The position numbers and the translations under genes were made by a program. The notes beneath the pieces are model-generated. The model made no database searches. It worked only from the letters and a program-made list of their open reading frames with translations, and was not told where the DNA came from. 64,000 nucleotides of DNA from Pollutimonas bauzanensis. Lineage in GTDB: Bacteria; Pseudomonadota; Gammaproteobacteria; Burkholderiales; Burkholderiaceae_B. The first letter of the stretch is position 1. The number at the start of each line of letters is the position of its first letter. Below are positions 26,925 to 35,406 of this stretch, one piece after another. The DNA lies in assembly GCF_900129885.1 (NCBI RefSeq), contig NZ_FQXE01000004.1, positions 310,001 through 374,000 on the forward strand, in the 5' to 3' direction.

Positions 26925-27797
26925 ATGACTATCACCATCCTGAGTTTACACAGCTATCCAGTCAAATCCTGCGCCGGTCTCGACCACAGCCGGATCGGCC
27001 TGAGCGAAGCCGGTGTTTCGCTCGACCGGCAATGGGTGATCGTGGACCGGCAAGGCGTTTTCATGACGCAGCGCCAATATGCCAGGATGGCGCTCATACA
27101 GCCGGGCGTGGGCGGCGGCGCGCTGACCCTGGACGCCCCCGGCATGCCGGCCCTGGCCCTCGTCCCGGCCGCCGACAGTCCCGAGCCGCCGCCGGTTTCC
27201 GTGCGCATCTGGGGCAGCGATACGCTGGGCCTGGATGAAGGCGACACCGCGGCGCAATGGCTGAGCCAGTTCCTGGGCGCGCCATGCCGCCTGTTGCGCG
27301 TGCACCCTCGGGCGCAGCGCATGGCCAGCCGGGACCATGTCAATGCGTGGCGCCGCAAGCATAAGGACTGGGCGCCTGAATTTCCGGCGCAACACCAGTT
27401 CGGTTTTGCCGACGGCTTTCCTTTCCTGGTCGCCAGCCAGGACTCGCTGGACGAACTGAACCGGCAATTGCGGGCCAAAGGGCAGGCGGCCGTTCCCATG
27501 AACCGCTTTCGCCCCAACATCGTGCTGCAGGGCCTGGATGCCTACGAGGAGGATTATCTTGCCAGCATGCGCATAGGCGCCATGGAATTCGCCTTCGTCA
27601 AACGCTGCGCCCGCTGCCCCATACCGAATATCGACCAGGCCACCGCCGTGTCGGCCCCCGAGCCGGGCCTTACCCTGGCCGCTCACCGCCGCTTTGCCGA
27701 GGGTGTGCTCTTTGGCGTGAACGCGGTCGTCGCCGGCGCGCACGCCGGCGCCGTGCTGAGCGTCGGCGACCAGGCCGTAGCCAATTTCGATATCTGA
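26925..27797 (+). CDS. MOSC-domain protein (YcbX/mARC-like)
   Basis: 290 aa. The N-terminal MOSC_N barrel starts ILSLHSYPVKSCAGL, and the C-terminal MOSC domain has FLVASQDSLDELN, MNRFRPNIVLQG and KRCARCPIPNIDQAT. The cysteine in that last motif is the molybdenum-cofactor ligand in YcbX and mARC enzymes, which reduce N-hydroxylated compounds. E. coli YcbX has an added ferredoxin domain; here the protein ends after MOSC, so an external electron donor is needed. The ATG at 26925 begins at the domain start. Confidence 0.87.
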   Translation: MTITILSLHSYPVKSCAGLDHSRIGLSEAGVSLDRQWVIVDRQGVFMTQRQYARMALIQPGVGGGALTLDAPGMPALALVPAADSPEPPPVSVRIWGSDTLGLDEGDTAAQWLSQFLGAPCRLLRVHPRAQRMASRDHVNAWRRKHKDWAPEFPAQHQFGFADGFPFLVASQDSLDELNRQLRAKGQAAVPMNRFRPNIVLQGLDAYEEDYLASMRIGAMEFAFVKRCARCPIPNIDQATAVSAPEPGLTLAAHRRFAEGVLFGVNAVVAGAHAGAVLSVGDQAVANFDI

Positions 27798-27823
27798 TCG
27801 CAGCGATTCGCCGGCCTTACGGC

Positions 27824-28654
27824 TCAGGCAATCTTCATCTCGGTTTCAAAGCAGAACTGGTACGAAGGGCCAAGGAAAGAGACCGAGCTGTACATCAGCG
27901 GGGTGGAGTGGGCGCCATAATAAGAGGTTTCGCGCACGAGCACCGGCGTGCCGGGCGGGACGCCCAGCAGCTCGATAATTTCCTCGCCGGCCAGCTCGCT
28001 GCGAACCGCGTTGACGCAGCGTATGGTGCCGGCCTGCGCCCAGCGCCGCAACAACAGGAAAATGCTGCTGCCGGTAAGCAGCTTCTCGTCAAGCATTTCG
28101 GCATAGCGCGCGGGGATGTAGCGGTCTTCCAGGCTGATAGGCCGCCCCGACAGCGACCGCACCCGGCGGATACGCCTGAGCCCGGCGCGGTCGGCGGCGT
28201 CGAAGACGCCGACAAGGCGCGATGGCGCGGGCATCTGGATGTTCTCCAGCACCCGGAACGTTACCGTGCGGCCTTTGGCGCGCATATCTTCTTCAAAGAC
28301 ATGGGTGATGTCGTGCTCGATGCGCGCATTCTGGACAAAGGTGCCGCGCCCTCTTTCCCGGCGTATCAACCCCTGGGCGCTGAGTTCCGCCATCGCCTGG
28401 CGGACTGTAGGACGGCTGACGCGGAAGAATTCCAGGCATTGATTTTCGGAGGGCAGGCAAGTGCCGACCGCGAGATCCCCCGCCTGGCGGATGTATGCCG
28501 CGAATTTCTCCGCCAATTGCACATACAGCGGCACCGGCAAGCCTTCGTCGAGATCGCCCAAAAGCGTCAAGTCGAGCGCCGACGCGGCGCCGCGCGCCCG
28601 CGGCGCGCGCTTGGCGCGGCGCCGCGCACCTGGCGTTACTGAAGAATCCACCAT
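27824..28654 (-). CDS. GntR family regulator, HutC/UTRA subfamily
   Basis: 276 aa. The start at 28654 (MVDSSVTPG) gives a short Arg-rich N-terminus (RRRAKRAPRARG), then a GntR winged helix with PLYVQLAEKFAAYIRQ, LPSENQCLEFFRVSRPTVRQAMAELSAQGLIRRERGRGTFV. A UTRA sensor domain follows with RYIPARYAEML and VRETSYYGAHSTPLMYS. It is the last gene of the minus-strand cluster that begins at 33761. A GT-N4-AC dyad typical of HutC-type sites lies at the head of that cluster, so autoregulation with the operon is likely. The effector is unknown. Confidence 0.9.
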   Translation of the reverse strand: MVDSSVTPGARRRAKRAPRARGAASALDLTLLGDLDEGLPVPLYVQLAEKFAAYIRQAGDLAVGTCLPSENQCLEFFRVSRPTVRQAMAELSAQGLIRRERGRGTFVQNARIEHDITHVFEEDMRAKGRTVTFRVLENIQMPAPSRLVGVFDAADRAGLRRIRRVRSLSGRPISLEDRYIPARYAEMLDEKLLTGSSIFLLLRRWAQAGTIRCVNAVRSELAGEEIIELLGVPPGTPVLVRETSYYGAHSTPLMYSSVSFLGPSYQFCFETEMKIA

Positions 28655-28682
28655 TGATATATGCAGTGAGGAAGGCCAGTGC

Positions 28683-29705
28683 CTAGTTGACGCCAGCCGC
28701 CTTGAGGTATTGAAGTTCAAACACGTCGGAGGGCTGTGGCGCGGGATCCTGGATGGCCTTGTTGGCCAGCAGAAGCTTCATGTTTTTTTCTATCATATCA
28801 GGCTTGAGCGCGGGCCGGAAAGTATGTTCCTGTTTCGCAATGCTGGCGCGCAAGGTGCCGGCGTCCGTATCGGGAAATACCCGCTGGGCGATCTGCACCA
28901 GTTCTTCGAGATGCTGCGCATCGCGGATGAAGCCCTGCGCCTTGACAATGGCCTTCACCACTTTGGCCGCGGCCTGCGGATGGCTTTCCAGATAGGCCGG
29001 GCTGGACTGCAGCGTCACGTAAGCCATATCCTTGAATACATCCGGTCCCTGCCCGCGGGTGATGTCGACGACGTATTGCCATTGCCCGCTGCCCTCGACC
29101 GCTATCGTTTGCCACGGTTCCACGAACAGCGCGGCATCCAGCTCGCCGGCCTGGGCGGCGGCCAGGACTTTATCGTAGCCGCTGACGGGAATCAGCGTGG
29201 CGTCCTTGTCGGGATCCAGCCCCGCATCCTGCAGAATGTACCTCAGGGCCATGTCCGCATAGCCGCCCCGCGACAAGGTGGCGATGCGCGCGCCTTTCAG
29301 GCTGCGCACATCCGGCTTGCCCGGGTGGCCGGCGAGCCAGCTCTCATGAACCGCCAACGCCCCGCTGAAGTCCGACTGCAGATTCAGGATGGTCTTGACC
29401 CCCACGCCGCGCTTGTTGACCTTCAACTGGTTTTCGAACGACGCGGCCACCAGGTCTATCGATCCGCCCAGCAGCGCGGCCGTGGCCGGCGGGCCGCCGC
29501 GAAAGAAGGAGATCTCCACATCGAGCCCCTCTTCCTTGAAATAGCCTTTCTGGTCGGCGACATACAAAGGCAGGGAAAAAAGCGAACGCACCGAACTGCC
29601 TATGCGCACTTTCGCGCCGGCATCGGCGCTGGCGCTGGCCGGCAGCGCCGCGCTGATCGCGACGGCGGCGGCTATCATCAATACTTTCAAAGTCTTCAAC
29701 GACAT
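28683..29705 (-). CDS. ABC transporter substrate-binding protein (NMT1/SsuA-like)
   Basis: 340 aa with a Sec signal peptide (MSLKTLKVLMIAAAVAISAA..., cleavage near ASASADA). The NMT1 features are SLFSLPLYVADQKGYFKEEGLDVEI, GGPPATAALLGGSIDLVAAS and GGYADMALRYILQDAGLDPDKD. It sits after the permease gene in the cluster with LeuCD-like enzymes. It probably delivers the compound those enzymes metabolise. Confidence 0.9.
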   Translation of the reverse strand: MSLKTLKVLMIAAAVAISAALPASASADAGAKVRIGSSVRSLFSLPLYVADQKGYFKEEGLDVEISFFRGGPPATAALLGGSIDLVAASFENQLKVNKRGVGVKTILNLQSDFSGALAVHESWLAGHPGKPDVRSLKGARIATLSRGGYADMALRYILQDAGLDPDKDATLIPVSGYDKVLAAAQAGELDAALFVEPWQTIAVEGSGQWQYVVDITRGQGPDVFKDMAYVTLQSSPAYLESHPQAAAKVVKAIVKAQGFIRDAQHLEELVQIAQRVFPDTDAGTLRASIAKQEHTFRPALKPDMIEKNMKLLLANKAIQDPAPQPSDVFELQYLKAAGVN

Positions 29706-29744
29706 GACACACCCTAAAAAGAAAACAGGAAAAAAGCCGGAAAA

Positions 29745-30509
29745 TCAGATATTGACCGCCCGCCAGCGCAGCAGATGGGCGCTGAGCGCCACAATGCAGC
29801 GGTCGGCGGCGAACGCAAAGGCCATCAGCACCGCCAGGGGCGCGAACATGCCGGTAATGTCGAAGGCTCCGCTGGCCACGTCCAGCATGTAGCCGATGCC
29901 CGCCTGGGCCGAAATGAACTCCCCCACGATTGCGCCGATGATAGACAGCGACACCGCCGCGCGCACCGACGACAATATCCAGGGCAGCGCGTTAGGCATC
30001 AGCAGCTTGTGGAACAGCTGCCAGCGCGTCGCGCCCAGCATGCGCATGACGTGCACCAGCACCTGATCGACCGACCTGATGCCCTCGTAGGTATTGAGCA
30101 TGACCGGAACGACCACCAGCGAAAAAGCCAGCAGGAACTTGGATGCGAAGCCTATGCCCACGTACAGCACCAGGATGGGACCCAGCGCGACCCTCGGCAG
30201 GCTATTCAGGGCGATCACGAACGGCTCGAGCGTCGGCCCGGCGCGCCGGCTCACGCCCAGCAGCAGGCCCAGCGCCGCGCCGGCCACCACCCCCGCGGCC
30301 AATCCCGTGAAAGCTTCGCCCAGCGTCACCGCCAAATGCAGCCACAGCTCCCCGCCCCTTATTTGCTGGACGATACGCGCAGCGATGCGGCCGGGGCTGC
30401 TGACCCAGAATTCGCTCGCCCACCCCAGGGCGACCGCGGCCTCCCAGAAGCCCAGGGTAGCCAGGGCCAGGGCCAGGCGCAGGATGGCAACGGAACGCAG
30501 CGCCGTCAT
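29745..30509 (-). CDS. ABC transporter permease (SsuC/TauC-like)
   Basis: 254 aa with about six membrane helices and the coupling loop VHVMRMLGATRWQLFHKLLMPNALPWILSSVRAAVSLS. The ATG at 30509 overlaps the ATPase stop (ATGA on the minus strand) and starts at the first hydrophobic stretch. Longer upstream frames overlap the ATPase gene and are rejected. It pairs with the flanking ATPase and binding protein. Confidence 0.92.
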   Translation of the reverse strand: MTALRSVAILRLALALATLGFWEAAVALGWASEFWVSSPGRIAARIVQQIRGGELWLHLAVTLGEAFTGLAAGVVAGAALGLLLGVSRRAGPTLEPFVIALNSLPRVALGPILVLYVGIGFASKFLLAFSLVVVPVMLNTYEGIRSVDQVLVHVMRMLGATRWQLFHKLLMPNALPWILSSVRAAVSLSIIGAIVGEFISAQAGIGYMLDVASGAFDITGMFAPLAVLMAFAFAADRCIVALSAHLLRWRAVNI

Positions 30510-31336
30510 TTGGCCGCTCCCCGCGGCGAATCCGATCCGGGCCGCAAGTCGTTCCATATCTGCCGCCACAAGCGGCCGTACTGCGGCGAAGCGCGCAGCG
30601 CGACGATGTGCCGCGGACGATCGAATGGCACATCGTATTCGCGCACAATGCGCCCCGGCCGGCCCGACATGACCAGTATCCTGTCGGCCATGCACAGGGC
30701 TTCGTCCAGATCGTGGGTTACCAGGAGGACCGTGCGCCGGTCCTGTTCCCAGAACTCCAGGAAGCTGTCCTGGACCAGCAGCTTGGTTTGCGCATCCAGC
30801 GCGCCGAACGGTTCGTCCATCAACAGCACCTCGGGATCGGTCGCCAGGGTGCGGGCCAGCCCGGCCCGCTGGCGCATGCCGCCAGACAGCTCGGCGGGAT
30901 AGCGGTTTTCATATCCGGCAAGCCCCACCTTGCGCAGCAGATCCAGAGCCTTGCCGCGCCGCAAGGCGCGCGGCATCCCTTTGAGTTCCAGCCCTATTTC
31001 TATATTGCGCACCACGGTGCGCCACGGCAGCAAGCCATGCGACTGGAACATATAGCCGATACCCGGCAGAATGGCGTCGACCGGCCGCCCTCCGACCCGC
31101 AGCTTCCCTCCCGCCCGCGCATCGATGAGCCCCGCGATCGCATTCAGCACCGTGCTTTTGCCGCAGCCGCTCGGGCCGACCAGCGCCACGAATTCGCCGC
31201 GGCCGACATGCAGGGACAAATCGTCCAGCACAGGCGCTTCGGTTTCGTTCTTTCCGAAAGAGATCCTCAAATCTTCGATCACGATCAGGGGATCCTGCCG
31301 CGGCCGCTCGGCCGCGGCGGCGCTGCTGTCACGCAT
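30506..31336 (-). CDS. ABC transporter ATPase (SsuB/TauB-like)
   Basis: 276 aa. Walker A GPSGCGKSTVLN, Q-loop FQSHGLLPWRTVVRNIEIG, signature LSGGMRQRAGLARTLATDP, Walker B VLLMDEPFGALD and VTHDLDEAL are intact. The start overlaps the end of the LeuC-like gene by 8 bp, so the enzyme genes and transporter genes are translated from one message. Confidence 0.94.
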   Translation of the reverse strand: MRDSSAAAAERPRQDPLIVIEDLRISFGKNETEAPVLDDLSLHVGRGEFVALVGPSGCGKSTVLNAIAGLIDARAGGKLRVGGRPVDAILPGIGYMFQSHGLLPWRTVVRNIEIGLELKGMPRALRRGKALDLLRKVGLAGYENRYPAELSGGMRQRAGLARTLATDPEVLLMDEPFGALDAQTKLLVQDSFLEFWEQDRRTVLLVTHDLDEALCMADRILVMSGRPGRIVREYDVPFDRPRHIVALRASPQYGRLWRQIWNDLRPGSDSPRGAAK

Positions 31337-32645
31337 GGCTGCTCCTTTCCCGGTTCGAAGGGCGCCGCGCCGCGCCGGCTTGCAAATAAGGGCGCGGATC
31401 GGCTATCCGCCCCTCCAGCGCGCTGGCGGCCGCGGTAGCGGGGCTGCAAAGGAATATCTCGGCGTTTTTGTTCCCCATGCGCCCCGGCGCATTACGGTTC
31501 GAGGTGGAAAGGCAGCGCTCGCCGTCGGCGAGGGCCCCCTGGTGGCTGCCCGCGCAGATCGCGCAGCCGCTGGGCAAAAGCGTAGCGCCCGCTTCCAGCA
31601 GGATCTGCATGTCGCCGCTGCGCGTAATATGCGTGGCGACGTCGCGCGAAGCCGGGACGACCAGCAGGCGTATCCCCGGATGAACGGTTTTTCCCGCCAG
31701 GATGCGCGCCGCGATGGCGAGGTCATCCGCCCGCGCATTGGTGCACGAGCCTATGAATATCTGGTCGATTCTTTCCCCTTGCACGGCGCTTACCGGCACA
31801 CCCCTGTCTTCCATTCCCGGCAGGGCGACCATGGGTTCGATCTGGCCCAGGTCGAAGCGCAGCGTGCGCGCATATTCGGCATCGCCGTCCGCGGACACCG
31901 GTTCATAGGGCGCCCGGACGCGGCCCCGCAGGAAATTCCCGGTGACCTCGTCGAACGGAAAAATCGCCGCCTTGGCGCCGATTTCCGCCGACATATTGCA
32001 TAAGGTGAAGCGCTCCGAAATCGACAAGTGCGCGGCGGCCGGACCGTGGTATTCCAGCACCTGATAGAGCCCGCCCAACACCCCGACCTGGCGCACGATA
32101 TCCAGCATCAGGTCCTTGGCGTATACGCCAGGATTGAATCGCCCCGAAAGAATGACCTTGATCGTTTCCGGAACGCGAAACCAGAGCTTGCCCGTCGCCC
32201 AGAGAAAACCCATCTCGGTTTCCCCCGTCGCCAAACCCAGCGCGCCAACGGCGCCGGCGGAGCAGGCATGCGAATCATTGGCGACCGCCAGCGACCCCGG
32301 GACAACCCAGCCGCGCTCCAGCATCACCTGGTGCGCGATTCCGGTGCCCACTTCGTAGAAGGCCGCCAGGTTCTGCTCATGCGCGAATTCCCTGATTTTT
32401 TTGAGCTTGTTGGCCTGGCTCGCCGTGTCGGGCGGAATGCCGTGATCCAGGCATATGGCGATGCGGTCCGGATGCGCGACGCCGGCGGCCCCCATTTGTT
32501 CAAGGGCCTCGATGGCAAAATGCGCATAATCGTGCGAATAGCTGAAGTCCGGCAGCGCCTGGACGATCTGCCCCACCCGGGCCGAGGGCAGGCCGCCGCT
32601 GCGGGCCAGGATTTTCTGGGCGATGGTCGATCCTGCGCCGCTCAT
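31329..32645 (-). CDS. Aconitase-family hydro-lyase large subunit (LeuC-like)
   Basis: 438 aa, similar in size to 3-isopropylmalate dehydratase large subunits. The [4Fe-4S] ligands are C301 (GSCTNA) and C361/C364 (SGCAICAG), as in LeuC and aconitase. The N-terminal HFAIEALEQMG and VANDSHACSAGAVGALGLATGETEMGF stretches line the active site. The stop region overlaps the ATPase start and the start overlaps the small-subunit stop (ATGA). It is not in a leucine operon. Instead it lies between an AhpD-like protein and an ABC importer, so hydration of an imported unsaturated di- or tricarboxylate (maleate-, citraconate- or dimethylmaleate-type) is more likely. Substrate inferred. Confidence 0.85.
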   Translation of the reverse strand: MSGAGSTIAQKILARSGGLPSARVGQIVQALPDFSYSHDYAHFAIEALEQMGAAGVAHPDRIAICLDHGIPPDTASQANKLKKIREFAHEQNLAAFYEVGTGIAHQVMLERGWVVPGSLAVANDSHACSAGAVGALGLATGETEMGFLWATGKLWFRVPETIKVILSGRFNPGVYAKDLMLDIVRQVGVLGGLYQVLEYHGPAAAHLSISERFTLCNMSAEIGAKAAIFPFDEVTGNFLRGRVRAPYEPVSADGDAEYARTLRFDLGQIEPMVALPGMEDRGVPVSAVQGERIDQIFIGSCTNARADDLAIAARILAGKTVHPGIRLLVVPASRDVATHITRSGDMQILLEAGATLLPSGCAICAGSHQGALADGERCLSTSNRNAPGRMGNKNAEIFLCSPATAAASALEGRIADPRPYLQAGAARRPSNRERSSHA

Positions 32646-33157
32646 GAGCCACCCTGGCGCAATAATTCGGGCCGCTGGCGCGCGTAGCCTATCAGGCCGC
32701 CGGCCCGCAGCACGTCCAGGACGAAGTCGGGAATGGGCGCGAATCGCCAGTTCCGCGCCAAGCCCTCGATGCGCCCATCGGCCAGGAGTATGCGCAAATA
32801 GCTTCCTTCCTCGACATCGGCATAGACATCAGGCGCCTCGACGACCAGGATGCCGTTGTTGATCGCGTTGCGGTAGAACATGCGCGCGAAGGGTCCGCCT
32901 ATCAATGCTTTGACGCCGGCGGCCGCCAGGGCCCTGGCCGGGGATTCCCGCCCCGTGCCGTAGCCGAACGCCGGACCCGCGCATAGTATCGGCCGTTGAC
33001 GCACGCGCCGGTTCACTTCCGCCCCCAGCTCCGATAAAACCTGTTCGGCCATTTCGGGCCCGGGAAGAAACGAATGGCGCGAAGGCAGGATGGTATCGCC
33101 GGATATCGAATCGCCAAGACGCGTCACGGTCCCCTCGATGCTGAAAGAATCTTTCAC
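32642..33157 (-). CDS. Aconitase-family hydro-lyase small subunit (LeuD-like) with altered active loop
   Basis: 171 aa, swivel-domain subunit. SISGDTILP and GGPFARMFYRNAINNGILVVEAP are clear LeuD features. In standard LeuD and aconitase the substrate loop reads FGCGSSREH; here residues 64-73 read FGYGTGRESP, so the catalytic serine position is Thr68 and the next is Gly69, with Arg70 kept. This suggests a substrate different from isopropylmalate. The start is a GTG at 33157, 4 bp after the AhpD-like stop; no ATG precedes the first strand. It overlaps the LeuC-like gene by 4 bp. Confidence 0.83.
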   Translation of the reverse strand: MKDSFSIEGTVTRLGDSISGDTILPSRHSFLPGPEMAEQVLSELGAEVNRRVRQRPILCAGPAFGYGTGRESPARALAAAGVKALIGGPFARMFYRNAINNGILVVEAPDVYADVEEGSYLRILLADGRIEGLARNWRFAPIPDFVLDVLRAGGLIGYARQRPELLRQGGS

Positions 33158-33161
33158 TCTA

Positions 33162-33761
33162 TTACCTGTTGACGTTTTCGCCGTAGAACGGCGAGGGCAC
33201 GTATTCCCGCGGCCAGTTCTCGCCATCTTCGAAAGGCGCCACGCCTACGGCGTGGCGCGCCATGCCGGACTCGAGCATCGCCATGGACACGATCTCGGCC
33301 ACGCCGAGGTCTGTCACGCCATGCCGCCGCAAGGCGTTGAAGTCCTGCTCATCGGTGCCTTCGTTGAAGGCCACTTTCCTGGCGAAGCGCAGGATGGACT
33401 TGGTCTTTTCATCCAGCACCTGCGAATTCTCGAAATCGAGGATCTCCTGGACATCCTCGGCCGTCAGGCCGAAGTGCTCGATCAAATGCGTCTGGTGATT
33501 GTTGATGCAGCGCGGGCAGTCGACCTCCGCGGCGCACACCAGAGAGATCGAATTCAGCGTGGTTTGCGGAAGGTCGCCTTGCTTCATCTGCAGGCGCTTG
33601 GTCAGGCCCCACCAATGCGTCAGCAAGTCGATGTCGAGCGCGAAGAAGCCCCAAGTCGGGGTCAGGAATTTATCGCCTTTGGTTTGGCGTATATCTTCGA
33701 AAATCGCGTGAACTTCGGGACTCGCGTGTTGCGGTTTGGTGAGCGTTACCTTGTTTGCCAT
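33162..33761 (-). CDS. AhpD-like / carboxymuconolactone decarboxylase family protein
   Basis: 199 aa, all-alpha CMD fold. The AhpD motif CxxCxxxH is present as C82-P-R-C85-I-N-N-H89, and LRFARKVAFNEG plus ADLGVAEIV-type helices follow. Such proteins act as peroxidase-linked thiol reductants or as decarboxylase-like enzymes; the CxxC favours redox chemistry. The ATG at 33761 follows GAGAGG. It is the first gene of the seven-gene cluster and sits just downstream of a hairpin (33790-33811) and a palindromic operator (33826-33859). Confidence 0.85.
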   Translation of the reverse strand: MANKVTLTKPQHASPEVHAIFEDIRQTKGDKFLTPTWGFFALDIDLLTHWWGLTKRLQMKQGDLPQTTLNSISLVCAAEVDCPRCINNHQTHLIEHFGLTAEDVQEILDFENSQVLDEKTKSILRFARKVAFNEGTDEQDFNALRRHGVTDLGVAEIVSMAMLESGMARHAVGVAPFEDGENWPREYVPSPFYGENVNR

Positions 33762-33789
33762 GTGCCTCTCCTGGATAGCGGGATGTCTG

Positions 33790-33811
33790 CCGGAGATCGA
33801 TTTATCTCCGG
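33790..33811. promoter_or_regulatory. Leader hairpin upstream of the AhpD-like gene
   Basis: CCGGAGAT (33790-33797) and ATCTCCGG (33804-33811) form a perfect 8-bp stem with a 6-nt loop, 28 bp upstream of the start codon. It lies between the operator dyad and the coding region, so it would be in the 5' leader of the message. It could stabilise or attenuate the transcript or be a second protein-binding site. Confidence 0.45.
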
Positions 33812-33825
33812 TCCATGAGAGGCAG

Positions 33826-33859
33826 AATATATTAAGTTGTAAGGACAACCTAATATTTT
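33826..33859. promoter_or_regulatory. Operator candidate for the HutC-type GntR cluster
   Basis: ATTAAGTTGT (33831-33840) and ACAACCTAAT (33845-33854) match as reverse complements at 9 of 10 positions around AAGG. The dyad can be extended outward to 33826-33859 with one further mismatch. The core GT-N4-AC is the form expected for HutC-subfamily GntR proteins. It sits at the head of the operon whose last gene (27824-28654) encodes such a regulator. Confidence 0.6.
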
Positions 33860-33902
33860 TACGCTATGTCCTTATTGCCGGTGCGGGCTGGGAAGCCGAG
33901 CT

Positions 33903-34565
33903 TCAAACAGTGCGCGCGCTGCGCCCGAAGTGCTTTTCGAGGCGGCGCTGCACGTGCTCCAGGCACAGGCTGAGCATCCAGTAAATGCCCGCGGCGGCCA
34001 AATACAGGGGCAGCGGCTGGAAGGTCGTGGCAATGACGTCCTTGGTGGCCAGCAGCAGTTCGGTGACCGTGATCACCGACACCAGCGACGTGTCCTTGAT
34101 CAGGCTGATCAGGGTGTTGCTCATGGACGGGACGGCCAGGCGCAAGGCCTGCGGCATCACGACGTAGTAAAGGTTCTGCCAGTAGTTCAGCCCCAGGCTG
34201 TAGCCGGCCGACCATTGCCCTTGCGCGACACCCAGGATGGCGCCGCGCAGGCTTTCGGAAATATAAGCGCCGGCGTTCAGGCTCAGCGCCAGCACCCCCG
34301 CCGTCAGCGGCTCGAAAGAGATGCCTATGCTGGGCAGGCCGTAATAGATGATAAACACCTGCACCAGCAAGGGCGTGCCGCGCATCATGCTGACATATAG
34401 CGCGGCCGGCGCCCGGAACCCGCGGTTGGGCACAATGCGCGCCACGGCAAGCGCGAATCCCACCAGCAATCCACCGAACATGGCGGCGAAGGCGAAGACC
34501 AGTGTATAGCCTGTTCCCTTCAGCAGAATGGGAGCAGCCAGGGCCATCAGTTCGATGAAATCCAT
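33903..34565 (-). CDS. Amino-acid ABC transporter permease (HisM/GlnP type)
   Basis: 220 aa with about five membrane segments. MMRGTPLLVQVFIIYYGLPSIGI and AYISESLRGAILGVAQGQWSAGYSLGLNYWQNLYYVVMPQALRLAVPSMSN are the polar-amino-acid permease signature. It follows its binding-protein gene after 3 bp. Only one permease and no ATPase are encoded here, so it probably forms a homodimer and borrows an ATPase from elsewhere. Confidence 0.92.
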   Translation of the reverse strand: MDFIELMALAAPILLKGTGYTLVFAFAAMFGGLLVGFALAVARIVPNRGFRAPAALYVSMMRGTPLLVQVFIIYYGLPSIGISFEPLTAGVLALSLNAGAYISESLRGAILGVAQGQWSAGYSLGLNYWQNLYYVVMPQALRLAVPSMSNTLISLIKDTSLVSVITVTELLLATKDVIATTFQPLPLYLAAAGIYWMLSLCLEHVQRRLEKHFGRSARTV

Positions 34566-34568
34566 GGT

Positions 34569-35378
34569 TTATTTCGGCTTCTGCACCTTGCTGACATCGA
34601 TGCCGAACCATTTGGCGGATATCCTGGCGAACTCGCCATCGGCAAAGGAGTCTTCCAGCGCCTTGTCCAGCGCGGCCTTGAACTCGGGGTTGCCCTTCTT
34701 GAAGGGTATGCCGTTGAACTTGGGCTCGCCCACGATGGCGCCGCCCTGGATGGGAATATTGGATGTCTTGACCAGGTAGGCCGTCATCAATTGGTCATTG
34801 AGGGCGGCGTCGACACGCTTGCTGACCAGGTCGGACAGGTATTCCGGAGCGCCGGGATAGCTCTTTACCTCGACGCCTTCCTGGGCCTTGGCCAGCGCTT
34901 CGTAATTGCTGCCTTGCGAGACGCCCAGCTTTTTACCTTTCAGATCGGCAAAGCTCTTGTATTGGCTGCCATCGTTCTTGCGCAGTATCAATTGCGGGCT
35001 GGAGGCCACGTAGGGCACCGAGAAATCGAAGGTCTTCTCGCGTTCGGCGGTGATGCCCACCTGGTTGAGAATGACATCGAATTTGCCGGAACTCAGGCCG
35101 GCCAGTATGCCGCTCCATTCGGTCTTGACGAATTGAACCTTCACGCCCAATTTGCCGGCGATGAGCTTGGCCACGTCGATATCGAAGCCATCGAGCTCCT
35201 TGGTTTTGGTATCGACGAAGTTGAAGGGCGGGTAAGTCCCTTCCACGCCGACGATCAAGACGCCGCGCTCCTTTACCGTATCGAGCAGATCGGCGCCATG
35301 GGCGCCGCCGGCGGCCAGCGTTGAAAAAGCCGTAATACCAGCGGCAAGCAAGCCGCGCACAAAACGAGAAAGTTCCAT
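34569..35378 (-). CDS. Amino-acid ABC transporter substrate-binding protein
   Basis: 269 aa with a signal peptide (cleavage near GGAHGAD). The SBP_bac_3 fold is shown by VKERGVLIVGVEGTYPPFNFVDTKTKELDGFDIDVAKLIAGKLGVKVQFVKTEW and the GKFDVILNQVGITAEREKTFDFSVPYV signature, with residues that normally bind an amino acid's carboxylate and amino groups. It is the first gene of a two-gene operon behind an AT-rich leader that includes a hairpin at 35407-35449. Confidence 0.92.
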   Translation of the reverse strand: MELSRFVRGLLAAGITAFSTLAAGGAHGADLLDTVKERGVLIVGVEGTYPPFNFVDTKTKELDGFDIDVAKLIAGKLGVKVQFVKTEWSGILAGLSSGKFDVILNQVGITAEREKTFDFSVPYVASSPQLILRKNDGSQYKSFADLKGKKLGVSQGSNYEALAKAQEGVEVKSYPGAPEYLSDLVSKRVDAALNDQLMTAYLVKTSNIPIQGGAIVGEPKFNGIPFKKGNPEFKAALDKALEDSFADGEFARISAKWFGIDVSKVQKPK

Positions 35379-35406
35379 TTTTATCTGCCTAGAATCAGTG
35401 ACGGCG

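Noticed and set aside
31329-33157. Leucine-biosynthetic leuCD
   Set aside because: There is no leuB or leuA nearby, the small-subunit loop is altered, and the genes are coupled to an ABC importer and a GntR regulator.
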